Source: Leptobrachium leishanense (Eukaryota > Chordata > Amphibia > Anura > Megophryidae). From it: a stretch of DNA of 64,000 nt. The translations under genes were made by a program, and so were the position numbers. Below, one piece after another: positions 21,526 to 32,866 of this stretch. The DNA is taken from the NCBI GenBank assembly GCA_009667805.1, contig CM019065.1:17124952-17188951 (forward strand), read 5' to 3'. The stretch's first letter is position 1; each line of letters opens with the position of its first letter. A model generated the notes under the pieces. That model was not told where the DNA came from, did no database searches, and saw nothing but the letters and a program-made list of their open reading frames with translations.

Positions 21526-22624
21526 GTGCCGAAACGCGTTCAGTGTAATTCCCCCCCCTGACTTATTTTATGTAATGCTAATAAACCCTTTGAAGGTTTT
21601 ATTCTTGGGTCTCAGCTTTTTAATTTTATTTTGATTTTTTATTCATTTAAGACCATCTAGACTGTGGAAGCTGCTCCACAAGAGCCACGTCTAGTTTATT
21701 ACCCTGGTCTTTCCCCCCTCTTTCCTCCCTAAATTTTTCTGGAGGTGGAGTACCAGCATAGAAGAAGGAAAGAAACAGGAGAGAGAGGTGAGGTACACAC
21801 CAATTTAAATGGTAAAATATGCTTACAAGCCGAGCCTGAGAAAACCGAGGCTCCACCATTGGTGAGTGAGATTGATCAGCTTTTTAACTTGCTGCCACTT
21901 TTACCGAATGTGTTACGCTATGGGAGCACTGTCTATCTGCTTGTATTTCATCTGAGGCCAACTGTAGGACAAAGAAGGGATACGCCACCCTATATCTGGT
22001 GTGAGGCGCTTCAACCCAGAGCCAGGGACACGCTAGGCTCTGTAATCCGTGAGTGAGATTCTTGTTCTATCCTCACCATAAATACCTGAAGCAGTCTGCA
22101 CTATTATTATTTTTTTCTTCTCTCTCCCCTTATATAAACAACCCATTGAGGAGAGGAGCTGTGGCAGTGGACCGTTTATCTCTACAACACGGCTCATACG
22201 CTGTGCAACTACTAGTGGCCACAAAATTTTCCGGTTCTTTTTCATGCTATTTGCACTTTTGCACGTGCACTTTACTGTGGTTTAGGACTTATTGACTGTA
22301 CAACCCTCCAAAGAACTATCAGCGATTTGCGCTTTTAGCGCACCACCTGTGTATGCACTTTACTTAGGAATGGTTTCATAAGCACATGCACTTTATTGTT
22401 ATACATAATCCTTGCATGTCTCTCGGCTTGGCTACTGCATTTATGTATCAATTGTAATTTGCACTTCTCATTTTTAATTGTACGTCTCTCGGGACCTGAA
22501 GGTTCCTGGCGACATTTTTAGATCTTAGACTCTAGTACGAGCACCTGTAGGGCCTAATATCAGGCTAGGGTTTATACGATTTATAGTACACCACTGCGCC
22601 ACCAGGACCATCTACTTTTTTCTG
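21526..22624. other. Unassigned stretch, AT-rich
   Basis: No gene recognised. It opens with a GCCGAAACGCGTTCAG motif of the kind found in several repeats of this window (compare 36612 and 57750), then a poly-pyrimidine stretch (22110-22135) and repeated GCACTTT words (22240-22470). It is presumably part of an older repeat abutting the truncated gypsy pol. Confidence 0.4.
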
Positions 22625-22936
22625 AATTTTGTGATAAAGACTGACAACAATCCTCTTACGTACATCCTTACTACTGCGAAACTGGATGAAACGGGACATT
22701 GGTGGTTGGCCGCTCTGACAGGGTTTCGGTTCAGCCTTAATTATCGCCCTGGAGTAAATAATCGAGATGCAGATGCTTTGTCAAGAAAACCCTACACTAC
22801 AGAATGGACTCAGCTGACTCCAGATGGGGTGCAAGCCTTATGTCAAGGGGCAGAGAGCCGGGTCAAGGGAGTAGTTGAAGCAGAAGCTATAGGAGTTATG
22901 GCTGCGGCTGTTCCAGAACTTTATTGTAATCCTACA
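22625..22936 (+). pseudogene. Ty3/gypsy pol fragment: RNase H end
   Basis: The frame reads VIKTDNNPLTYILTTAKLDE, then GHWWLAALTGFRFSLNYRPG and NRDADALSRKP. This is the classic C-terminal part of the gypsy RNase H domain (TDNNPL and DALSR motifs). The reverse transcriptase upstream is absent: similarity begins abruptly at about 22625. The frame is broken at 22937 by hAT copy C and resumes at 29731. Confidence 0.9.
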
Positions 22937-23167
22937 TAGGGATGAGCAGTTCGGGTTCGGACGGTTCAGGGTTCGACCCGAACTTAGCCTGTTCAAGCAG
23001 ATCGCGAACCCCGAACATTTCCGGGTGTTCGCCGCATGTTCGACCACAATGGACCACAATGCATTTTCCCACTGCCTGAAGCTCGTAACTGGCTACAGCC
23101 TTGCACCTGACCACAGGTCTGGTGCAAGACTGGTTGAACACTATGCCAATCACCGCTCAGAGTCCTG

Positions 23168-23229
23168 ATTGGGCAAATTTTGCCCAATCATGGGTTCACA
23201 GAGCTAAGTCCCGCAGCACACTATATAAG
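23168..23229 (+). promoter_or_regulatory. Core promoter of hAT copy C
   Basis: The CCAAT-bearing palindrome ATTGGGCAAATTTTGCCCAA (23168-23187) lies 35 bp upstream of TATATAA (23223-23229). The same pair occurs in copies A and B. Transcription would start near 23255 and run through the 81-bp array to the ATG at 24539. Confidence 0.7.
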
Positions 23230-23439
23230 GTTTCAACGCAGCGCTTTCTGCACGCATTTCAGAGGAGATTTCAAAGAAGATAGTTGTTTGTGTTGGTACT
23301 GCCGGTCTACCACGCTACTGGGGGGGTCTGGGGGGTCTCATTTCGACCAAATATCAGGGAATTTAGGTGATGTGTGTCTTGTCACTGTGCCAGCAAGTTT
23401 TTTTGGGGTTTACAACTTTATTTAAAACATTTGTGAATT

Positions 23440-24430
23440 GAGGTGATTTTCTGGGTCTCGTCACACAGCCAGCAATTATTTTTGGGGCTCACTAATTTCT
23501 TTAAAACACTTGTGAATTAAGGTGATCTGTGTCTCGTCATACAAACAGTACCACGTTGTATTTTGGGGCTCACTAATTTCTTTAAAACACTTGGGAATTA
23601 AGGTGATCTGTGTCTTGTCATACAAACAGTACCACACTGTATTTGTGGCTCACTAATTTCTTTAAAACACTTGGGAATTAAGGCGATCTGTGTCTCGTCA
23701 TACAAACAGTACCACGCTGTATTTTGGGGCTCACTAATTTCTTTAAAACACTTGGGAATTAAGGTGATCTGTGTCTCATCATACAAACAGTACCACGCTG
23801 TATTTTGGGGCTCACTAATTTCTTTAAAACACTTGGGAATTAAGGTGATCTGTGTCTCGTCATACAAACAGTACCACGCTGTATTTTGGGGCTCACTAAT
23901 TTCTTTAAAACACTTGGGAATTAAGGTGATGTGAGTCTCGTCATACAAACAGTACCACAATGTATTTTGGGGCTCACTAATTTCTTTAAAACACTTGGGA
24001 ATTAAGGTGATCTGAGTCTCGTCATACAAACAGTACCACAATGTATTTTGGGGCTCACTAATTTCTTTAAAACACTTGGGAATTAAGGTGATCTGTGTCT
24101 CGTCATACAAACAGTACCACGTTGTATTTTGGGGTTCACTAATTTCTTTAAAACACTTGGGAATTAAGGTGATCTGTGTCTCGTCATACAAACAGTACCA
24201 CGCTGTATTTTGTGGCTCACTAATTTCTTTAAAACACTTGGGAATTAAGGTGATCTGTGTCTCGTCATACAAACAGTACCACGCTGTATTTTGGGGCTCA
24301 CTAATTTCTTTAAAACACTTGGGAATTAAGGTGATCTGTGTCTCGTCATACAAACAGTACCACGCTGTATTTTGGGGCTCACTAATTTCTTTAAAACACT
24401 TGGGAATTAAGGTGATCTGTCTCTTGTCAC
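23440..24430 (+). repeat. 5' tandem array of hAT copy C (81-bp unit, about 12 copies)
   Basis: Units start GGTGATCTGTGTCTCGTCAT and contain AACAGTACCACGCTG and TTAAAACACTTGGGAATTAA. The spacing is 80 or 81 bp throughout. Because 81 is a multiple of three, stop-free frames persist on both strands (for example 23598-24353 minus, 24076-24480 plus). These are not supported as genes. Copies A and B have four to five and about nine related units at the same place. Confidence 0.93.
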
Positions 24431-24538
24431 TGGCTGCCAGCTATCAGTGTGTCTCACTGAGTTATACCAGAGTTATTTAAATCTTTATACCAGAGTTGAA
24501 TCAGAGTTCTGTATATATTAATCTATATATCACTCACC

Positions 24539-27500
24539 ATGTCTGAAAGAACAAAAAGGACAGGCAGACGCTCCCAGACACAGATAAGAGGGCAAGCAGC
24601 CCCTGTGTCGGGAGGCTGTGTCTCTGGTCGTGGTGGACGTGGTGCATCCTCTGCAGGGGCACGCTTGTCCTTTCTAACTGGTGCTGGCCGTCTTAAGCAG
24701 CAGCAACATACAGAGGACTTGGTGGATTGGCTAACCAGGCCATCCTCATGCTCCGAGTCCTCTGCCAGCCAGGCTTCTAGTGCTTTACAGTCCACCTCAG
24801 CTGCCAAAGCATCTAATGCAGCCTCCATGTCCGCAGCTACTCCTGCCGTAGCCTCGCTATCACACACGGAGGAGTCAGCTGAATTGTTTGACTACAATGA
24901 GAGTGACATGCTGCTTGAGGATGCGCAGCAAGTACAGTGCTCTGATTCAATCTCTGAGGTTGAGGAAGGGAGTATAATCAACCTAGAGGAAGGGGGTGCC
25001 AGTGATGACACACAAATAACTGGCACTCATGTTGCCCCAGCAGCTGCAGCATACTGCCAAGTTGGCTCCAGTGACGAGGAGACAGGGGGTGAAGATGACA
25101 TTGATGATGATGAGGTCACTGACTCCACCTGGGTGCCAGATTGAACTGAGGAATCAAGTGAGGAGGAGGGGGAGGAGGAGGAGGCACAGCAAACACGAGG
25201 CACAACATCCTCTGTGACCAACCGTAGCACTAGCCAGTCCAAGGCATCACATGTCAGAGCTGCTCCGGTGCAGAGCGCTGTTGTCTCAAAGAACACATGC
25301 AGGAACTCTGCTGTCTGGGAGTTCTTTAAGAACTGTGCAGCAGACCCCACCGTTGCTATTTGTAATCTATGTCAGAGGAGGCTGAAGCGTGGGATAAACA
25401 CCGGACACTTGGGTATCACGTGCTTGAGGCGACATATGAACAAGTGCCACACATCCCGTTGGGGCAAAACATTGCGTAGGTCCTCCTCCTCCTCATCTGT
25501 CTCTACCCACACTGTATGTCCTGCCATGCAATTGCCTACAACCTCCACTGACAGGGATGATGCTACAGTAATGGATGTACCAGCAGGTCCTTCCTCACAA
25601 TGTGACATCATCCCAGTAGCTGAAGATTTACGCAGTCAGATTACGTTGCCGCAGCTGCTGCAGCGAAAGAAAAAATATAGTCCCAACCATCCCCGAGCAC
25701 AGCGTCTAAATGCCAGCTTAGCAAAATTACTCGCATTGCAGCTGCTGCCTTTCCAGCTGGTGGACTCTGCTCCCTTCCGTGAATTTGCTGAATGCGCTGT
25801 ACCACAGTGGCAGGTTCCAAAACGCCATTACTTTTCACGCAAGGCCATTCCAGCCCCACTATACCAGCACGTGGAAGACAATGTTATCCAGTCATTGGGA
25901 AAGGCAGTCAGCAGCAAGGTGCATGTCACTTTAGACACGTGGTCCAGCAAGCATGGACAGGGTCGTTACATTTCCTTCACGACACACTGGGTAACTCTGA
26001 TTGCAGCTGGGAGGGATCCAAGACAGGGCTCTGTGCTGGAGCTTGTTCATCCACCACGCCTCCAGAAAGCTGCTTGTATGAGGTCTGTCTGCTCCAAGAC
26101 CACCACCTCTTCCTCCTCCTCCTGCTTCTCTGTCTCTGACGAAGTGGCAGTTAAACCGACGCCTGACAGGGTTGTCGGATATAATCTCTGCACGTGAATA
26201 CAACACTTTTATATATATTGCTAAGCAATGGCTCAAGCAAAAAGATGCCATACTGTGCTTGAGCTGGTTTGTTTAGGGGACAAGAGCCACACCGGGTCAG
26301 AAATTTTGTCAGCTCTGCAGGGGCAGGTGCAGAGATGGTTAACACCACGCCAGCTTCAGCTGAGAATGATCGTTTGCGATAATGGCAGCAACCTTCTCTC
26401 CGCCCTACGCAAGGGTAAATTGACACATGTACCATGCCTAGCACACATCCTAAATCTGGTGGTACAGCATTTCCTAACCAAGTACCCAGGGCTGCCAGAG
26501 CTTCTCATCCAGGCCAGAAAAGTCTGCAGCCACTTCAGACGGTCATTCCCAGCAAGCGTTAGCCTGGCAGAAATTCAAAGAGAATTCCACCTTCCCACAA
26601 ACCGTCTGATCTGTGACATGCCCACCAGGTGGAATTCGACATTAGCAATGCTGCAGCATCTGCACAAGCAGCAGAGGGCCATCAACGAGTACCAGTGTGA
26701 GTATGGCACAAGGACAGGTTCAGGTCAACTTGTTTTTTTTTCCCCCCCGCAGTGGCTGATGATCAAGGATGCATGCACTGTACTGTCACCATTTGAGGAG
26801 GCAATGAGGATGGTGAGCAGGGACAGTGCATGCATCAGTGACACAATTCCTTTAGTGTTCCTGCTGGAGCACACTCTGCAGGGAATTATAGATGTGGCTC
26901 TAGAGGCAGAGCAGCGGGAGGAAGAGGAGGCCTTCCCTAGCTCTCAAGGCCCCAGTCTTTCCTCAGACAGCATTCCAGCGGGTCCTACTCAGATCAGACA
27001 GGAGGAGGATGAGGAGAAGGAGGACTATTTAAGTAGTGGGGGCATTGAAGGTGGGGATTCCTCAAGGCAGGGTTTTGTGTGCCCAGAAACAGAAGGGCTT
27101 GTGCGTGGCTGGGAGGAGGAAGTGCACGATACGGTCATCCTCATTGACCAGGAAGACTCGGCAGCTAATGCCACCGCCAACCTACGCTGCATGGGCTCCC
27201 TAATGATGCAAAGCCTGCTAAAGGACCCCAGGATTCGTGCTATCAAGGAGAGGGATCATTACTGGTTGGCAACCCTTCTTGATCCACGATACAAGGGGAA
27301 AGTTGCAGAGCTCCTCCTGCCCGCACAGAGGGAGCACAGGATGAAACAACTGGAGGACACTCTAAAGCGACACTTGTGTAACACCTTTCCAGGCACTGGT
27401 AGATTACCAAGTGCTGACACACGTGCTTCTGAGGCTGCGGATGATCAGAGGAATAGTGGTGAAGGCCAGGGCCGCTTGACTGATGTATTTTTAAATTTTT

Positions 27501-27859
27501 TTAGTCCTCGACGCCCAGGGACGTCAAATGTAGGCACCCATTGCCAGCGTCTTCACCATATGGTGCAGGACTACCTAGGGGCAAGGGCAGACCTGGATAC
27601 CTTTCCAGCAGATGATCCACTGGCTTACTGGGTGTTGAGATTGGATCACTGGCCAGAATTTAGCCAATATGCTATGCAGCTACTAGGTTGCCCTTCATCT
27701 AGCGTGCTTTCCGAAAGGACTTTCAGTGAGGCTGGAGGTTTTGTCACAGACAAAAGAGTGTGTCTGTCCACCGACTCTGTAGACTGGCTGACATTTATAA
27801 AAATGAATCAGTCCTGGATCAGCAGCTATCAATCCCCTGATGCTGAAGTAATGGAATAG
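24539..27859 (+). pseudogene. hAT transposase (BED finger), copy C, two in-frame stops
   Basis: One reading frame of about 1106 codons runs from the ATG at 24539 to the TAG at 27857-27859 without any frameshift. Order: basic N-terminus, Ser-rich and acidic linker (to about residue 220), BED zinc finger (about 258-304; CNLC and RRHMNKCH), RNase-H-like core (LDTWSSKHGQG, CDNGSNLLSAL), RDHYWLATLLDPRYKGK helical domain, and C-terminal hAT dimerisation block (SSSVLSERTFSEAGGF). Only two stops interrupt it: TGA at 25142-25144 (CGA in copy B) and TGA at 26195-26197 inside a 48-bp insertion. The T9C7 run near 26731 keeps the frame here but not in A or B. Family: hAT, ZBED-like. Confidence 0.92.
26173..26220 (+). 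other. 48-bp insertion in the hAT copy C transposase
   Basis: Copies A and B lack these 48 bases, which sit between AGGGT and CTA(C/A)GCAATGG. The length keeps the frame but adds an in-frame TGA (26195-26197). There are no obvious terminal repeats or duplication. It is probably filler from repair. Confidence 0.8.
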
Positions 27860-27949
27860 ATCGGGGATGTCCTCTTCTGCATTCACAAAACCTCCAGCAC
27901 TGAACTCTTCCACAATACCACAAAACACAAAAGGGTTACGGTGTGAAGG

Positions 27950-29110
27950 CACTTGTTGCCATGAAAGGCACAATATCTGGCTGCACTGACGGCCATTAAA
28001 AAAAAAAACACTTTTCAATATAGGACCACATGGTCCACCCCTGCACTCTTCCACAATACCACAGAGGGGTTACTGTATGATGATACTTGCTGGCCTGGCA
28101 CCAAAGGCACAATATCTGGGTGCACTGACGCCCATTACCAGATCAAAAACCTTTTAATAAAGGACCACATGGTCCACCCCTGCACTCTTCCACAATTCCA
28201 CAGAGGGGTTACTGTATGATGTTACTTGATGGCCTGGCATTAAAGGCACAATATCTGGGTGCACTGACGCCCATTACCAGATCAAAAACTTTGCAATATA
28301 GGACCACATGGTCCACCCCTGCATTCTTCCACGATACCACAGAGGGGTTACTGTATGATGATACTTGATGGCCTGGCATTAAAGGCACAATATCTGGGTG
28401 CACTGACGCCCATTAACAGATAAAAAACATTTCAATATAGGACCACATGGTCCACCCCTGCACTCTTCCACAATACCACAGAGGGGTTACTGTATGATGA
28501 TACTTGCTGGCCTGGCACCAAAGGCACAATATCTGGGTGCACTGACGCCCATTACCAGATCAAAAAACTTTCAATAAAGGACCACATGGTCCACCCCTGC
28601 ACTCTTCCACAGTACCACAGAGGGGTTACTGTATGATGATACTTGATGGCCTGGCATTAAAGGCACAATATCTGGGTGCACTAACAGAGAAAAACTTTTC
28701 AATATAGGACCACATGGTCCACCCCTGCACTCTTCCACAATACCACAGAGGGGTTACTGTATGATGATACTTGCTGGCCTGGCACCAAAGGCACAATATC
28801 TGGGTGCACTGACGCCCATTACCAGATCAAAAAACTTTCAATAAAGGACCACATGGTCCACCCCTGCACTCTTCCACAGTACCACAGAGGGGTTACTGTA
28901 TGATGATACTTGAGGCCTGGCATTAAAGGCACAATATCTGGGTGCACTGACGCCTTAACCAGATGCATATCTTTTCAATATAGGACCACATGGTCCACCC
29001 CTGCACTCTTCCACAATACCATAGAGGGGTTACTGTATAATAGTACTTGCATGCCTGGCACTAAAGGCACAATATCTGGGTGCACTGCCATTGACGCAAT
29101 GTATCAGATT
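27950..29110 (+). repeat. 3' tandem array of hAT copy C (139-bp unit, about 8 copies)
   Basis: Units contain AGGACCACATGGTCCACCCC (itself partly palindromic), CACAGAGGGGTTACTGTATG and AATATCTGGGTGCACTGACG. The anchors are at 28022, 28161, 28300, 28439, 28578, 28706, 28845 and 28982, so the period is 139 with one 128-bp and one 137-bp unit. Confidence 0.93.
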
Positions 29111-29730
29111 CATATCCTCAGAGGGGTTACGGTGTGACGGCACTGTTGCCGACGCTAAAAGCCCAATTTTAAAGCACCTATTGTTACTTTCATCCAAAGC
29201 CTGCATAAGTTTCACAATAATCTAGCCCAAAAAAACACTAAACTTTTTCTGCGCATCCTAAAATGTCTTTTCATACAGGCTGCTGCCCCAAGCAGTTGTT
29301 TATGGATAGATTAAAGGAAAAGCATTTACCGTCATATGAAACGTCATTTTTTTGTTTTTAAGTGTTTCTATACATCCTAGAAATCCGCCACTTCACGGGC
29401 AGGTTATGGGGACCTCCTAGGCACGATATTTGAAGGAATTTTTCGTTTTTCTTTTTAACCCTTATTTCATGAAAAACTCACTGTCCCTTTAAAACGTTTT
29501 TTTTAAAACTTTTTGTCCTTGTTTCCTGTCCCCCAGGGCACTACCCGGACCCCCATACACCTTTTATGGCAAATATGTAGCATATATTGCCTCTTGGAGG
29601 GCACTCTAAAAAAACGAATTTTCAGCCCCATTGACTTGCATGGGGGTTCGGGTTCGGGTTCGGTCCCGAACAAATGGGAAGTTCGGGTTCAGGCTCGAAC
29701 CGAACTCGGGGAGTGTTCGGCTCATCCCTA

Positions 29731-30251
29731 ATCCTACACAGCTAAGGGATGAAAGCCTACCTACTCTCTCGAAACAGGCCCTGAGAGCCGATCAGGCTGG
29801 AGATCTTCCGATTGCTTTGACAGTGAAGGCTATAAATGCGGGTCAAAGGGAAATTCTACTGACAAATTCCTCAGAAGGAGCCCGATTGGTATACAAAGAA
29901 TGGGAGCGGCTGAAGATGTTGGATGGGGTGGTCTACCGAAGGGGCCCCTCGAACAATGCTGAAGAGACACAACAGTTGCTCCTCCCCACCAAGCACAGAG
30001 AGAGTGTGCTGAGAACATTGCACGATGACCATGGACATTTGGGTGCAGAGAGAACTTTTAAACTGGTGCGAGACAGATTCTATTGGCCCTGTATGAGATC
30101 TGAAGTTGAAAGTTACTGCCATTCGTGTTTGAGGTGTACTCAGAGAAAGACCCTACCAACCCGAACTGCTCAAATGAGCCACCTGCAAAGTCAAGGACCC
30201 ATGGATTTGGTGTGCATTGATTTCCTGTGCTTAGAGCCAAATGCTAGTTGA
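29731..30251 (+). pseudogene. Ty3/gypsy pol fragment: integrase zinc-binding domain
   Basis: The pol frame resumes directly after hAT copy C. It contains VYRRGPS, then the integrase HHCC zinc finger (HDDHGHLGAERTF, then CHSCLRC) and the start of the catalytic core (MDLVCIDFL, first Asp). The rest of the core, with the second Asp and the Glu, is deleted: after 30245 the sequence jumps to the integrase C-terminal region in another frame. Non-functional. Confidence 0.9.
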
Positions 30252-31187
30252 CTTGGCATTTGGACCATCTCTTGATCAGACATCTGTGGCCTCTCATAAA
30301 AATTATGTGGATAGATTTCGGAAAAATTTGGCTTCTGCGTTTGAACAGGCCCGTTTGACTTCAGGGGGCAGAGAACAGAGGAATAAGCAAAACTACGACT
30401 TGAGAGTTCATTCACAGGATCTACAACCCGGTGATAGGGTTTTGTTGAAGAACTTGGGTGTTTCTGCAAGGCATAAGCTGGCGGATAGATGGAGTTCTCA
30501 AGTTTACATTGTCTGCAAGCAACTGCCTGGTCTGCCAGTTTACCAAATCCGGCCGGATGGAAAGGCCGGGCCTCTAAAGAACTGGCACCGAAATATCTGT
30601 TGCCTTTGAGAGAAGTTGTAAGGATACCAGTTGGAGACGAATTTTCTTTGCCGAACCCACCTGTTCCTCGCTCGGCTCCCGTTACTCGGTCTCAGCAGTT
30701 ACGGGTTGTTGAAGAAAGTGAAGAGAACAGTGAGGAAAAAAGTTTTTGTCTGGACTGGGCGCGCTCGCCTGAGCCTGAAGAAGTCATTCCAGTTTCTGAA
30801 AGGTGGGAAAGTAACCTGAGGCCTGAGGCTCTTGAATTTAGATTTGCAGTACCTGAGACTTCGGAAGTTCCTGTAGTTCCAGAAGATGCGTCCATAGATT
30901 ATAGTTCTATGCCTTCACTGGAAGGCTCATACTCAGAGGAGGTGTCTGCTCCAGTTGTAGATGAGAGAATTGAGCCCGTAAATGTGGCACTTCCACCCGA
31001 AGAGGAGATGATTGAACCGGAGTCCAAACGTTCTATCCGGCCCCCTCAGAGACTTACCTACGATCCACCGGGACATAGCACTGAAGAAGCTGTTACCACT
31101 GTGCGAAGACTGCCTGAAGTGTCTGCTATGCTAGCTGAGGTAGTCAGGAACATATCAGCGGCCTCGTGGCAGGCAAGGTCCGAGTGA
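30241..31187 (+). pseudogene. Ty3/gypsy pol fragment: integrase C-terminus and pol tail
   Basis: Positions 30241-30609 encode the post-catalytic region: YVDRFRKNLASAFEQA, NYDLRVHSQDLQPGDRVLLK and KLADRWSSQVYIV. A frameshift near 30590 moves the frame to 30489-31187. That part continues with an acidic pol tail and RSIRPPQRLTYDPPGH, a motif common at the end of vertebrate gypsy pol proteins. The stop is at 31185-31187, just upstream of the polypurine-rich AGGTGGAGGA and the 3' LTR. Confidence 0.85.
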
Positions 31188-31223
31188 GCGGAGCGGTGAA
31201 AGGTGGAGGACGCACGTGAGAGC

Positions 31224-31880
31224 TGTCAAGGATCACGACCAGGCCGGAGTACAGATGCTGCCTCACTGGTGCTGGAGATCGGGACAGTGACCATGCTGAA
31301 ACCTACCTATGTAGCGCTGAGAGGTCTGGATGACAAGCTGGTTCCGGCTGGACCCTGAGTTAGGAGACCGCCCTGATCGATTGGGAGTGCAGGCGGTGGA
31401 TCGTTGTTCCGGTTGCAGAGATTCGGCAAACGGGGAGCGGATCCAGTGGCACAGAGTCCCAGTACACAGCAGAGAAGGTCTCAGATCGGGTGCTGGACAG
31501 TTTCATCTATCGAATGGGTGAGAGGCCTCCCAGGCCGCAGTTCCTAAATAAGAACCGCATGCTGCAGTATTGTTTAAATCCACAGGGCCCCAACGGTGAC
31601 TAGTCGAAGATTGTTTTGTTTCATTCACTGGCCAGTTGAATACAGTACCCGGGTACCCGAGACAATACACATACACAATTTTGAGCTATTATTCACAGGA
31701 CTTACACTCCAGAACTGAGAGGGTTAACTGTTTCTTTTGCCGCTGCGTGTTTTTCCCGCGTTACGAACTCTTGTCATTTAAATACCGTATATACGTAATA
31801 TATGCTGCTTTATTGGGATCAGTAAAGAATATAATACGTGAAAATCCACTACAGTGCTGGTGTATAGTTATTTCCTAGTG
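31224..31880 (+). mobile_element. Ty3/gypsy 3' LTR
   Basis: It follows the pol stop and a purine-rich tract at 31200-31210 and starts TGTCAAGG at 31224. It aligns with the reverse complement of 1-839, including TGCAGTATTG, GGGCCCCAACG and CACTGGCCAGT. The right edge is approximate because the two copies diverge after about 31800. No 5' LTR is present, since the element is 5'-truncated at 22625. Confidence 0.75.
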
Positions 31881-31934
31881 CGGTGAGACTAACCCGAGGT
31901 TTATTCAGCGGCTCCTTCGGGAGTGAGCGCTATA

Positions 31935-32130
31935 CGGGCAATATCACAAGGTTTGTGAGGATCCTGAGAATGGGCAATATCACAAGGTTTGTGAGGATCC
32001 GGAGAACAGGCATAATCACAAGGTTTGTGAGGATCCTGAGAACGGGTAACATCACAAGGTTTGTGAGGACCCTGAGAACAAGCAATATCACAAGGTTTGT
32101 GAGGGTCTTGAGAACGGGCAACAGCATAAG
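31935..32130 (+). repeat. 36-bp minisatellite, about 5.5 units
   Basis: Units read GGCAATATCACAAGGTTTGT then GAGGATCCTGAGAAC. The spacing is 36 bp (31945, 31981 and onwards). A multiple of three gives open frames on both strands (31883-32182 plus, 31901-32167 minus), which I do not regard as genes. It starts just beyond the gypsy LTR. Confidence 0.9.
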
Positions 32131-32279
32131 TGTCCTGCCCTACAGTGGGTCCTCGCTCAGGTCTCACAAGGATTTAGCTTGATGTTGATGTTACAAAGAA
32201 GACTGCGCCATGTGCAAATCAGACGCTATCACCCAGAAAGGGTGGCCAGAACTGAAATGCCAAGACATTTTCAGTTCCT

Positions 32280-32790
32280 GTCCCCACACTTCATATCTCT
32301 CTCACTCTGATTCTCTCGCTCACTCTCTGTCTCACTCACTACCTGTTTCTCTCGCGCATCCTTCTTGTCTTTTACACTGTTTATTTCACTCTCTAACTCT
32401 TAATCACTCTCTATCGCAAACTCTCTCTTGCTAACATTTCCTATCTCTCTATTTCTCTTTCTCTCACTCACTCTCTATCTCTCTCAGACTCTCACTCTCT
32501 GTCTCTCTTGCTCAAACTTCCTATCTCTCTCACTCTGTTTCTCTTTCACTTGCACACCCTTTCACACTCACTCAATTTCTCTCTCAGGCTCTGTATATCT
32601 CTCTGACGCTCTCACTCACTCTCTGTATCTTTCTCGCTGAATCTTTCTGTCTTACTACCTGTCTCTCTCGCTCACGCTTCCTGTCTTTCTGACTCTTTCT
32701 CTCGCTCACTCTCTCTCTTGCTCACTCTCTGTCTCTCTTGCACTCCCAATCACAGTCTCTCTTGCTAACTCTCTGTATCTCTTCCTCAGA
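32280..32790 (+). repeat. CT-rich low-complexity tract
   Basis: Degenerate CTCTCTCACTCTCTGTCTCT words. No gene. A similar tract occurs at 34880-35085. Confidence 0.9.
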
Positions 32791-32866
32791 GGCATACTTA
32801 GGGTATTTGGTAGAAACTCCTTTTTGCACACACCCCCAAGCAAAACAGTCACAATCTCAATGTCCT

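Larger units (their letters stand above)
22937..29730 (+). mobile_element. hAT element copy C, best-preserved copy
   Basis: Complete 6794-bp element with TAGGGATGAGCAGTTCGGG at 22937 and CGGCTCATCCCTA at 29730. It has a perfect 8-bp target duplication ATCCTACA (22929-22936 and 29731-29738) and is inserted in gypsy pol. Layout: terminus, CCAAT/TATA promoter, 81-bp tandem array, transposase (only two stop codons), 139-bp tandem array, terminus. The perfect TSD and near-open frame make it the youngest of the three long copies. Confidence 0.95.

Noticed and set aside
23598..24353. 251-codon minus-strand frame made of a 27-residue repeat
   Set aside because: Direct consequence of the 81-bp tandem array (81 = 3 x 27) inside the hAT 5' region. 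It is also open on the other strand, with no start context or homology.
23440..24430. CRISPR-like array (regular direct repeats)
   Set aside because: No unique spacers: whole units are repeated head to tail, in a eukaryotic transposon.
26702..26753. Mini-intron (GTGAGT to CCCGCAG) in the hAT transposase at the T9C7 tract
   Set aside because: Splicing GTGAGT to GCAG shifts the frame relative to the downstream WLMIKDA block, and copy C reads straight through in frame.
31883..32182. Overlapping open frames on both strands
   Set aside because: 36-bp minisatellite artefact.
32210..32640. Ser/Leu-rich frames
   Set aside because: CT-rich low-complexity DNA.
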